Assembly: GCA_032768795.1 (NCBI GenBank)
Contig: CP136493.1
Location: 744,001 to 808,000 of the forward strand
Direction: 5' to 3'
Source of the DNA: Tremella fuciformis
Taxonomy: Eukaryota > Basidiomycota > Tremellomycetes > Tremellales > Tremellaceae
DNA: 64,000 bases
Shown in pieces: positions 41,567 through 53,200 of this stretch. Position numbers and translations under genes: made by a program. The notes under the pieces were generated by a model that was not told where the DNA came from, made no database searches, and saw nothing but the letters and a program-made list of their open reading frames with translations. Within the stretch, counting starts at the first letter, position 1; each line of letters starts with the position of its first letter.

Positions 41567-44500
41567 ATGGTGCAGTCGCAAGCGGGACCCAGCACGGCGC
41601 ACCTGCAGGCCGACGACTACCTCTTGTGAGCCGATTGCAGGCTGTTTGCCACAGCTCACACAGAAGGCCACTGGCTACGCTCCGTGATGCCCTCCTCTCG
41701 CCCTCTTCTCCCGGCCTGCCCGTCCCCAAGCTCCGACAGCTCCTGTCGTACCACCTCGACATCCTGCAACGACCATGGGAGCCATTCAAGCCGCCCCAAG
41801 GAAGCTCGAAAACAGCCCTCGAGTCATCCAGCATCACTGTCCCTCGAAGCAAAGCCACCCTTGCTGTAGATGCCGACTCGCGCAAAGTCGCGCTCAAGCT
41901 GGCGGACAAGATCAAAGTCGACGAGGTCTCGTGCTTCCTGCTCTTCAGGTCGTATCAGGCCTATGCGCTCGATCGGATAGAGACAGAACGGGCGCTGCGA
42001 GAAGGGCGGGACGCCGAAGTGCACGACCAGCTGGTCAGGTGGTACATGGAGGAATGCGTCGCTGCCGTGCAAGTCGTCCTTGCGGCTCTCAGTGCGCCTG
42101 AGCCGGACGAGGACAACGAGGATGTAGTGGACGTCGCTACGGGAGTACGGGACGAAGTGCTGCAGGACGTCCCGGCTTTTATTGAGGGGCTTTTTCGGGC
42201 GTTTGGCGGATTGGCGCAGAGACGCTTGGAGGGGTACCAGCGATCACACCTCGCCCTGGAGTGGTGGGTGACTCCGGTCTCACAGTCCGGGGAACCAGTC
42301 GACCTGGCGTCTTCGCGTGTTGTGACTTATGATCAGGGCTACGCACCAGCTACGTCTGCAAGACGCGATATTGCAGCTCCTCTTCGCGGTGCTGTACCAG
42401 AATCCGGCCCGCCCGGCACTCGTCTCGGAAGCGCTGATCAGGGGCTCCATCATGTCGAATTTTGGCACGCAGCAGGCCAATACAGAGTTCTGGGAGAACA
42501 GCAGCGAATGTGCCCGACTCGAAATTCGCATACGTGACCTCCTCATCCTCATCACTTGCGAGAGCCTGTGTCTGGGCTCGGCGCTGTCAGACGAGACGGA
42601 CAAAGATGTCGAAGGCAGTCTACTAGGCGATAAGGCTCGTCTTGCATCAGTCAACGACTTCTTGCAAGCCGAATCTTTGGACCTCGATGCGCAAGGCGCG
42701 ACTCTCGATGATCAAGAGGCCTCCCGCGCGACTGACTGGCCCATCGCAGTGATTTGTCTCGCTTGGGCATGCATCCTGCGAGAGACGCCGGACAGCTTAC
42801 GCCCAACTGGCGGTGATGAGGATGCTTGCTTCGCCATGACTCGCAGAGCACTGGCTGGAACATCTGGTTTGTTCGACTGGTTGGAACGGCTGTTGAGCGG
42901 TCCCTTACTTGAGCCGAAACGAGAAGATGTTGGAGGAGGTATACTGAGCAACCTGCTCGTCAGCCGCAAAAAGGTGATCAAGGGTGAGCTTCCCCTTAGC
43001 GGGACTTCGGGCAAGCTGACCTTGCCAAGATCTGCTTATTGGTCTTTCGCAATTAGTACAGCTCGACTTCATCTCGGATCGACCAGCGCTCTACCGGGTA
43101 TGGGAGCAGCTGTTCGGAGGCTCAGATCCGTCATCGTCATTAGCGCTCGGCACTGACTACTGGAGCTACGACTTTGAGTATGCCCCTCGCCGAGCCATCC
43201 TTGACGAGTCTCGCTTCCCCTTGCAAGCCACCAATCTACTTCAAGTCCTCTCGTCCCTTGCTGGTCCGGCTTCATATAATGATACAACCAATTGTGAAGC
43301 CTGCTGCCGATATTTCTCACACCTTCCCCGCCTCACTTTCGTCACCAGGCCCGACGCATACCGCATTATTACTCGGCAATCGGATGGCCGCCGGCTAGTC
43401 GAGACCTCGCGCCACATCGTCCTTCCCGGTGGCGTGGTGTTGTCCCCCAACACCTCTGGTGTGGTCATAAGTCGGGAAGACGATCCGCAAGATGTGATTA
43501 CCTACGCCTTGCAAGACAAACGGCTCGGCGGGTGGCCCATCCTGGGCGTGTTGCTGCGTGAAGCATCGGGCATGCCCGCCTCATTGGGCGAGGCAACCCT
43601 CGCTCTCTCTGAAGAGAGTAATCCTCTCTATCTCTCTGTTGCGGATCTCGGAATCTCGGCGGATGCCGATGATATCCTCGCAACAGGGCTGAAGTTCTGC
43701 TTGGCCGTCTTGCGACCTACGTCTCCGATTGCTCTCGATATCCTGACCGCTCTCTCTCCAGACCGCAGTCGACCTGCAGTGCACGTCATGACAGATTTGC
43801 TGTCCCATGTGCTGCAGAGCTCTACAGCGTACGACACCTCGCCGGCCCGACTTCGCATCGTCGAACATGCCATCAGTCTGCTCAGCGTACTACTGCAGCT
43901 CCCCACGGGCGAATGCTGGTCACATCTTCGAGCAACAGGCTTTTTCCTCGTGTCCAGCAACGCCAGGAAGAAGAACACGGCAGCGAGGCTTTTCGCGGGC
44001 GATGTAGCGAGAGGCGAGTACGGATCCACACTCGCAATCCTGCGCCTTGTCCTCGCCATGGTGGCCAGGCCTGTCAATCTTCCCACACCGGACGATGTTC
44101 TTCTCCGAGCCGCCCTACACACCGTCTTTGTAGAAGTATGGTCTGTCTTCCAGGCCTGGCGATATCGGGACATAGGGCAAAAGTGGGAAATTGCATCTGT
44201 CCTCCTGGATGTCTTCGACTCAGCGATGCGGCATCCAGGAGCGGTCAACGAGGTCTCAATGCCTGCGGCAGACCTGCTGAGTGGCGTCTTCATCGCCTCG
44301 ACCTCACTCGCCACCTATCGCCCATTCGTCAACGTCATTACGGAGTTCGAACAGATCGTGCGCCGCCTTATGGGGATGCGGCGTACGGCCGAGGCCCAAA
44401 CTGTCATTGCAACATTTGAGAATGCTATCGGCTTTCTCGCTACTCTATTGCGACTTTCCGAAAAGGCGGGTTTGGGCACTTCGCCTGCTAGAAGTGTCCT

Positions 44501-47418
44501 CGGCATCTCCGTCACGTCCTCCAAGGGTCAGAAAGTGCAGCTCATCGACCTGTTGCTCGACATTGCTTGTGCGCCCTCGACCCCGGAATCGGTCTCTGTG
44601 GGGATCTTGAAGACATTCCGGACCTTTTTTGCAACATCATCCTCCGCGGATGACCTTTCTCTGACGAGCTCATTGCGAAATGCTCAGCGGTCTTTCGAGG
44701 ACGTCGCCACCCTACTGAGCAGCCCATCTGTCGCCCACCAGACGGGTGCATGGCGTTTGCTTGCAGCCGCGACCTCTACTCAGCCGGGTTGCTCCACCTT
44801 CACCATCGGATCGACCGCAAGCCAACCGCTTGGCTCGATTCTCTCCATCGCCACAACCACCGTGCAGGAGTGGGAGGATGCTTTTGCCTCGTCGCCGAGG
44901 GTCTTATCCGCCTGTCTGGCGTACTGCAAATCCATCATCTCCGCTTCCCCTTCTTCCCCGGCTGTCGCCGAGCTGCGCAAGGAAGCAGCATTTTGGCAAG
45001 CCGTTTACGATATCTCGCGACGACACATCCCTCCGCCTCCCACTGTCCTCTTGTCTGCCAAATCATCTGACTTTATCCCCCGCGTCGAAGCGTATTCCTA
45101 TCGCATGTCTGCGAGAGCAGAGGCAACCTCCCTCCTGGCAACCGAGCTCGGGGCCATTTTGGACGCTGATGAGGATCCTAGAGACTCGAAAGCCCACCAT
45201 CACGTTCTATCGCTGTTCCGCAACAAAGCGCAATTACAAGAGGCGTCATTGCTCGCAGTCCACTCTTCATGCGACCCTTCCGTCCACGAGGCGCAGCGGC
45301 ATAACCTGTCTGCAGCCGAGGTGCCACTGGCCGGCATCCAACAACTACGTCTCCCAGGCGAGGCAGAGTATGGCGGATCGTATCTCTACGATCCCGATGT
45401 AGCAGTATACGGCGAGGGACAGACACGGAGTCTCGTGAACCTCGCCATCGACCTTCTCAATACGTCTTGGTCGGTCCTCGATGCCGACATGGCCCTGACT
45501 CGCGCCTTCAGGTCTCTGGTCGAACAGGTCTCGGCCTGGACCGAGGGCGACGCGTTGGCTCAGGCTGCCGCGACTCAGGTCGGTCTTGCGGTCGCCGAAG
45601 TCTTGTCGGACGAGACGAGAGGCGGCGATGTCATGCTTGCCATACAGCACGAGCGCCTCTCTGTTCTGGCCATTCTGGTGGAGACTGCAACGTCAGAAGA
45701 CTCTATCATCGATTCTACGCACCTCGCTCGGTACGCGTCTGCCATCCGGTCAATTCTGGAAAGCCAGACATTCCCGCCGATTCTCTCCATGCGTCAAGCC
45801 GAACTGCCGCCCCTCCACCGACCCATCCTCCGTATTCTGAATGCCTTAGCTCCGTCCTTTGCAGCTGCCGAGACCGACGACGGGCTCTTCGAGGTTGTCT
45901 TCTCGTTCGTCGCCGAGGCTGCCGATATTGTTCTGGACGCCGTGATCAGGAACCAGCCATCACCGTTCCTTGACGACCTTGGTTCTGTCGTGGGTATCAT
46001 TTGCGAGTTGAGCAAGATCGCTCCTACCTCAACGATATGGCTAGACAAGCTGGGCGAGTACGATCTGATTGGCCGGTCACTGCAAGTCATCATCAATGCG
46101 CGGATGGTCCCGCCGCAAACATCACATGCCGAATCGTCGAAGGCGGCTTCCCCGGAATCCGGCACCATCACGTCCGCCGTTTCTGCCGTCTTGCTCCTCC
46201 ATCTTGCCCTATCCTCAGTGCCTACCTCGGCGGAGAAGCTCGCCATTTCCGGACTTCTCTCTGCATACTCGGACAACGCGCTCGTGGCGCTGGCCGAGTC
46301 GGCGTTGCTCTCCCCTGCGTCTTCTCCATCGGCACACGATGCGTGGTGCTCCATGCTCCAAGTCGTACGATCCCTCTTGTGCGCATTGCCCGATACCGCC
46401 ACATACGTCCGAACGGATGTGATTCCATGGGTACGCGTGTGCATACCGCAATTGCTCAAGGCCATGGCCTGGGATCCCCAGGAGACGCCCGGCACTAGCC
46501 GGGCCGAGCTCGACGAGCTGGAGCTCACCTGCGACCTGTTCCTGTCCATTTCTGCGGCCATCGGTCCCGGTTCTGCAGGCCCAAGTGGACTGCTACTGGA
46601 CTGGGCCGTCCCGGCTTTGGAGCTGCTCGCCAACATCCAGTGGGCACTGTCTCATCCCAACCTCTTTGCAAGCTCCATCCTCCCTGCCGACGAGGACGAG
46701 CACGAGTCTCTCGTCAAAGAGCTGGAGCCGCTGGACAGCATCGACCCGCAGAACCAAGTCAAATTGGGAGACTGGGACAGAAACCCGGTAGCGTGCTCGC
46801 GCATGGCCTATCTGGCCAGGATCACCCGTGGAGTCGTGTTGGCCTTGATCAACTTCACGAGCGCGTGGGGCACGCTGAAAGGCGGCGAAGCGGCAGAACA
46901 AACGGTGTTGAGCATGGACCAGGTGATCTCTTCTCCCATGCGCGTGGCAGACCGAGCTGATTTCAAAGCCCAAGGTTGCCGCGCACGATCCGGTCGGCAT
47001 CATACTCGACCTCCACGCGCAGCTCGTCTCGCTCACGGACGCCCTGTCGGCCTCGTCCAAGCCCGAAGCGAAAGCGGCGCGTGAGACGACATACCAGACG
47101 ACCGAGGCTATGGCGGTCCTGTGCACGGCGCAGCTCGTCACGCGACACCTGCTCCTCCCTTCTTCGGGAGAACACGCCGGCCGGTCGACCGACGGAGATG
47201 GCTCGATGGAGGTGGACCAAGTTGTCTCCCGCGGCTCGCACGATGAGCGCAAGCGGAGAGGGTCGGCGCTGGATCAGGCGGGTGATGATGATGAAAGCGG
47301 GCTGCTGGGGCAGTTGACGAGTGATTTACATGGGATCTTGAGCGAGGAGGGCGCAGGGGTTTTGGGGTGGTTGAGGCGTGTGGCGGGCACGGTGATGCCT
47401 GTCAACAGCGAGGAGTAG
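41567..47418 (+). CDS. NUP188: Nucleoporin Nup188
   Basis: About 1,880 residues of helical-repeat protein with few introns; a central exon of about 3.8 kb starts near 43,190 and the last intron is 46923-46974. The scaffold nucleoporin sits in the inner ring of the nuclear pore. Evidence: DALLSPSSPGLPVPKLRQLL in the N-terminal region; a block reading RRAILDESRFPLQATNLLQV after SLALGTDYWSYDFEYAP, typical of Nup188; then an SH3-like insert around LPGGVVLSPNTSGVVISRED and YALQDKRLGGWPILGVLL, which marks Nup188 rather than Nup192. The C-terminus ends RRVAGTVMPVNSEE. Confidence 0.8.
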
Positions 47419-47574
47419 TGCATGAGTCATGGATGTCATGAATGTCATGATATGTGTCCCGACAGTCAGTCAGCCGGGAACGTTGAAGCCGAGCGGAGTC
47501 TGGATCAGTAGCGGTCAGTGTGCACATTCCGCTGACCGAGCAGGCGTCAAGACATACATGCACAACCCCACCCG

Positions 47575-48485
47575 CTAGAAAGGCAACACGTTCCCCGCCC
47601 CGCGCAACATCATCTGCCCGCCGAACCGCAAAGTCGTGATACCTCCGGGGAAGTACGCCGCGAGGTAGCTGAGCAGGGCGACCACCTGGATGATGGCCGC
47701 TACGAGGGTCCCGATGGTGGACCGGACCTGCCGCCGTCAGCTCTGCTCTGCAACAGATACCCGACCGCCCTCTGTGCAACTCACGCCGATGGCGAAGAAG
47801 AGGGTGAGGGCGAGCGAGCCAAAGTACGAGAGGGAGAACGGGAGTCGTTCGGGCGACGCGATGTGTTTCAGGTCTACCGGTCGTCAGTCATTATTGCCCC
47901 TCGACAGCCAGGATTAGAAACGAGGAGCGACAGGGGGGACGCACGGTTCCATGGGCCGTGAAGGATGGCAAAGCCCAGCATGAACAGCAGGCTGCCGAGT
48001 GTGAATGCCAATGCAAACTTTCTCGGCTTGATCGCCACTACCCCTCAGCCTGCCTGCCCCTGCACCCGCAAGCGACTTACAGATAGGGAGGAAGAGAAAG
48101 GCGATGCCGAAACACGCCATGCCGCCCGCGCAGCACGCCAAGAAGCCCAGAAATCTGCCGCGGCCGTCAGCCCGCCTCTCCTCGCCCGCTGCGCCGAGCA
48201 ACGCTCACCGCTCCCATCGCTACGTTGTCAGCGTGCGTGCGAGCAAAGACAGACCACAACAAGAGGACGTACGGACAGCGCAAAGTACGCTTCTTCTTCT
48301 TGACTCCGCCCTTCGTTACGTAGTGGGATGTAGCCCGACATGCTGCTCCACGCCCGGCTGAGCGGGTTGCTGCTCTGCTGTGCCGACGCCTGCGCCTGGG
48401 CGCCGGCCGAGTCGTCCTGCACAGAGTTGGCCCATCTGAAGCCTGATAATTGGGACCGGAAGGATTGCTGTGCCGAGGCGGACAT
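47575..48485 (-). CDS. SFT2: Vesicle transport protein SFT2
   Basis: Several short exons. The cytosolic N-terminus MSASAQQSFRSQLSGFRWAN is followed by four membrane helices: RFLGFLACCAGGMACFGIAF, KFALAFTLGSLLFMLGFAIL, PFSLSYFGSLALTLFFAIGV and TLVAAIIQVVALLSYLAAYF. The signature PGGITTLRFGGQMMLRGAGN ends the protein at VLPF, as in Sft2. The family functions in endosome-to-Golgi fusion with Sed5. Exact inner splice sites were not all set, but all four helices are in order and near the usual size of about 215 residues. Confidence 0.88.
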
Positions 48486-48730
48486 GGTGTCTGAAGTAGC
48501 GACGAGTCGAGGAATGCGATTCCGTTGTACAATATGTCGTCGACACCGAAGACAGCATCGCTGGCGTCGGCTGTGCGGGGTCGGCGGCGATCCCCGAACG
48601 TACCTATGTATCGGATAACCACGTGATTTCGGCTCAATCGCCCCTTTGAGCCTCACTGGTCGCCATACATCCACCTCGCATTATCTCTTCTCTAGTCTGT
48701 CTCTTCTGTACTGTTTCCCCCACACCCGGC
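48486..48730. promoter_or_regulatory. Divergent promoter SFT2/SDS3 with CACGTG
   Basis: 245 bp between starts; CACGTG at 48620-48625. Confidence 0.5.
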
Positions 48731-50030
48731 ATGTCGCGCTACGCCCCTGCGGCAGTGATGGTTGGCGCGCCGCCCATGATTCACGGCAGCTCGCTGCCCA
48801 CCATCATACCCCCGCAAGCGATGGAGAGCAAGCGGGACAGGAAGCGACGCGAGACGGTGAACAAGATTGAGATGCTGCACGACGAGAGCTGGAAGGGGAG
48901 GGAGGAGTGCATCCTCTATTTCACACAAATGATCATCAAGCTGACTCGCAGGAAATTCCTCAGCCTATACAAGGAGTTCAACAACGAGAACAAGGCGGTC
49001 AACACGCAGCCGCCCACGTCGAGCAAGTACCTCCTCGAGCTGTACCCGTACACGGTGGAGCGGGACGCGCTGCTCGAGTCTGCCGACATCGAGTTTGCGT
49101 ACAAGTAAGTCCCACATGACCGTGCGCGTGAAGGTGAGGGATCCGCGCTGAGCCGCTCCACAGGTCGTCTCAAGCGAAGCGGATATACGAGGCTGAGAGG
49201 GAGACGATCGAGGCGCAGTACTGGGAGAGCCGGGACCAGGCGCGACAGCGGCTGCTGGGCGCGCTCGAGGAGCGCAAGCGCAAGCTGCGCGAGGAAAAGG
49301 ACGGCGGCGAGGCCGTGTCGGGTGCGTCGCCCCTCCCTCCCCCTTCTCATAACAAACGAGACTGACAATGGCAGAGGGCATACTGGAAGCACAGAAGCCT
49401 CCGCCGAAAAAACGGCGCAACCCGTTCCGCGACCTGCGCGCCGCCCTGTCCTCCCCCTCGCCCAGCACGAGCAGCCGCCTCTTGCCGCCGTCGGGCCCGT
49501 CGTCCGCGTCGAACTCTGCCTCGCCGCCCAACGGCGAGCCGGACGGCCTGCACCCGCACCCGCAAGGGCGCGTCAAGCCGTCCGACATCCTGCTGCACAA
49601 CTCGTACGCCCCGCCACTGGCCGCCATACGCCTGGACGACATCCTCTCGACGGACCCGGCCATCCTGCCCATCAAGCCGGCCGCAAACGGCGCCGCGCTC
49701 CCGGTGCCCGGGCAGCAGAAGCGCGGGCCGAGGGGCAAGCAGGGCACGGGGGCCGGCGCGGCCGCGGCGGATACGGGGGCGGATAAGGACCTGGGCGTCT
49801 TGGCGCCCGGGACGGCGACGGCGCTGGCGGTCGCGGCGGGCCAGCAGACGGTCGTGGTGGCTGCGCCAAAGGGCACGCGGAGTGCCGCGGGCGGCCAGAC
49901 GGTCTGGGTGATGGGCAAGAGTCTGGCGGAGATGCGACGCATGGAGAGCCTGGGCCAGCTGGAGATCGAGGCGGATATAGCGAGGATACAGGGCAACACG
50001 GGACGAGGCAGGCGCACGAGGGGAGATTAG
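48731..50030 (+). CDS. SDS3: Sds3-like subunit of the Sin3-Rpd3 histone deacetylase complex
   Basis: About 385 residues in at least four exons. ESKRDRKRRETVNKIEMLHD is followed by a 45-nt intron (donor gtgcat, branch gctgac, end at about 48950) that is in frame and stop-free; removing it joins SWKGREE to KFLSLYKEFNNENKAV. The Sds3 coiled coil then reads YLLELYPYTVERDALLESAD, YEAERETIEAQYWESRDQAR and RLLGALEERKRKLREEKDGG. The C-terminal half is low complexity with a basic end (GRGRRTRGD). Sds3 holds the Sin3/Rpd3L complex together and supports gene silencing (family knowledge). Confidence 0.8.
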
Positions 50031-50271
50031 AGACACTTTGGTCCGGCTTTTGTTTGTATCTGTGAGACCCGTGTAGATGTATATTCTTGAGATGCCGGTG
50101 ACATGCTGCATGTGTGATCTATTGAATACGGGAGTCCAAAGCGGAAGAGCCTCGTCTGAGTATGTGAGAAATGCCATGTCATGTCTAGTCTACTTGTCTG
50201 CCCCTATTAGCCCACCCATCGTCTAAAAGAGCAGAGTCGTCAATGCAAAAAGTGTTCTCGGGGCGGTACTA

Positions 50272-53200
50272 CTACGCGTCCGCGCTGGAGAGCTGGGCGA
50301 GGAGTTCGGCCTTTTCGGCCTGGGTGAGCGTGTCGAGGATCTTCTTGAACCCAGAGTACACGCCGTCCTGGTTGGTCGAGCTGTCCCATCAGCACGCAGA
50401 CCAGGCAAATCGAGCGACTACTCACGCCCAGGACAGGATGCTCTCCGAGCAGTAAGAATCCCTCACGCTCCTTACGGCCGCTTCCACCTCGGTCCAGTTG
50501 CTCTCGATCCACATGGCCACATCCTGGTCCTTTGCCAGTCGAGCAGGGATAATCTCGTCCAACAGGCCCTTGCGCTGAGGGAAGGAGAGGCTCGGGTCGG
50601 CGGAAGAGAGCCGCTTCATCACGCGCACTTCCGAGATCTTGCGTCGGAGTTGCCAGTAGATGGTTCGACGCGAGGCGGACCAGTCACAGGGGATGCAGTT
50701 GGCTTTGGCCGCCATACGGCCAGATCGGTCGTCTGAGCGTCAGCTTAGCATCCTGACAACTGGGAAGCGGACTCACGCAGGTCGGCAAATTCCAATGCAA
50801 CAGATTGGTAAGCCGGTGTGAGGTGCTTCTCGCGTGCCTCGAGCTTGGCGGTTGCCGCAGCCTTGTCCTCGGCAGAGAGGCCAGGCGCTTCGGCGGCCGA
50901 CTTCAACTGGGCGTACTCGGAGTCGAGACGAGCCATGGTGGCCTGAACCTTGGGTTTGCGGTATTTGACTGCATCGTTAGTACCGGCTCTGTGATCATGT
51001 GGACTGGGCTCACCTTCCACAATACCCTCGGGCTCCAAGACACCACCGCGGGACTCGTTGTCGACGTACATGGTCATGTACTCCGGGTTGATGCTGGGAT
51101 CCAACACGACCCAAGCACCGCCACGCAATTCACCGTTCGGCACAAGGTAAACGATGACGGGGTGACGATAGCTCGACAGCCCGTCAACGATCTTGGCTCC
51201 CTCTTTCAAGATAGCCTGGGCCATGTCGCTCATACCACCCGAGAAACCACGGAAGTTGGCGAAGATGACCAGTGGCACGCCCTCGCGGTTGGCGTCCTCG
51301 ATGGCAGTGGCAGTCTTGCGAGACGAGTCAGGGAACCAGACGGTACCAGCCAAGGAGACGCGAGACTCGGTCGATGACTCGTTGGCCGGGTCGGCTGGGT
51401 CGACTCGCTCAATCGAGCGCGTCTCAGCAGCAATGACGGCAACGGGAATGCCACCAATACGTCCTCGTCCGGTGACAATGGTCTGAGCCCAGCCGCCTGT
51501 CCATGAGCATCTGTTCAGTGGCACTGATCAGTGACCTACCCATGGTCTCAAAGAAGCTGCCCTTGTCAAGAATACCGGTCTGCCACACGCTCTCGCCATC
51601 AACATCAATCTGAGCGCCTTCAAGGAAGTTGCGGGGGTCGTAGGCGGACTTGGTCGGGGTCCACTCGACATCCCGCTCGATGTTATCGTTGAGACTGAGC
51701 ACAGGTACAGCGTAGCCGCGAGAGACTGTTCGTGAGCTCAAGCGGGCATAGACCAGTTGTAGACTGACTAGGGACGTAAGACAGGTATTGCACGATCGAC
51801 AGGGCACCGTCCAAGTCGCTCGCCGCTGTCAAGTGGGAGATACCGTTCTTATACATGATCTGAGGTCCACCAAGCTGGATATTGCTGGTGTAGACCTCTT
51901 TGCCCAGCACCTTGTTGATTGCCTGGGCACCCGTCAAGATGATGGGCTGCCCCTCGACCTGCACGACACGCTGTCCTAAGCGGACCAAGTAAGCACCGAT
52001 ACCGACTGATCGCGCGGTCACCATGGAGATGGTGAAGATGTCGTCGTAGGCGCGAGATGTCTCGCCGGCAATGAGACCAGAGCCACGAAGACACTCTACA
52101 CCAAGACCGTCTTTCAATCCGATGATGGCCGTGATTTCGTGTCGGGTCTCGCCGTTGACTTCTCGCTCCGCAGTCTGGACCGATCCCACACCGAGCGAGT
52201 TGAGCTTGTCGAGGCTCTCGTCGGTGAGGTATAGGTAGTCGAAGCCCTTCTCCGGTCTGCCCGGCTCGCGCCACGCGACATCGAAGAGGGCCATGACTTC
52301 GTCGGCGAGACCAATACGAGCACCAGAGTTGGCCGAGAGGTAGACACGGGGAAGACCGTGCTTGCGGGCGTACTGGGTCGCCTTGAAGAAGTACTCGTCC
52401 TCGATAGGACCGAAGGATCCGATCTGGTAGGTGATATCGTTTGAGATGACCACGACACGTCGGCCAGCACCTTGCGTTTCTGGCGTCCGCATGGTGTACA
52501 CCCAAGCGACCATGCCACAGCTGTTGAGTCCCGGTGGCCGGTTGACCTCGACCAGCTCACCCCTCTCGTCGAGGACAAGCTCAGTCGCAGTAAGCAGTTC
52601 CGTCGGCACCTTGACGTGTGGGCGGTAAGACTGGTACCACTTCCAGTGCTTCTCGACAGCTTGACGGAAGAGGTCTGGGAAGTCGTACACATAGGTGGTG
52701 CCGATGATGTGGGCCTGGTATCGGCGAGGCTGAAGAGACTCTTTAGTCGAGTAGGGGAAGTTGACTGGCTGAAGGTGGAACTGGCCCTGATCGCCGATGG
52801 ATTTCAAGATCGAAGCGCCACGCTCGTTGGTGACCTCCTGGTATGCCTCGTACTTGACAACGAAGCCAGAAACATTCTCGATGAAAGCCCGGATGGGCAC
52901 GACATTGCCATCATCATCCTCAATGACCACCCGGATCTCGGCCTGAGTGACGCGTAGACGCCAGAGACGCTTGCCATGGCGCTCGATGAAGCCAGCAAGT
53001 GCTTCCTGTACATCGTCAAAGGTGACATTGAGGCTGTAGACGCAGTTGACCGAGATGTGGTTACAGTCAGCCTGGCGATGTTGCGAGCTGACGACCTCAA
53101 GGGTGTCGAGGATATCGCCAACGAGACGGTCGGTCTCAGAGATGAGGTACTCGGTCTGCTTCATCTGACCCACGAATCGGCCAGGGCGCAGCAACGCGCG

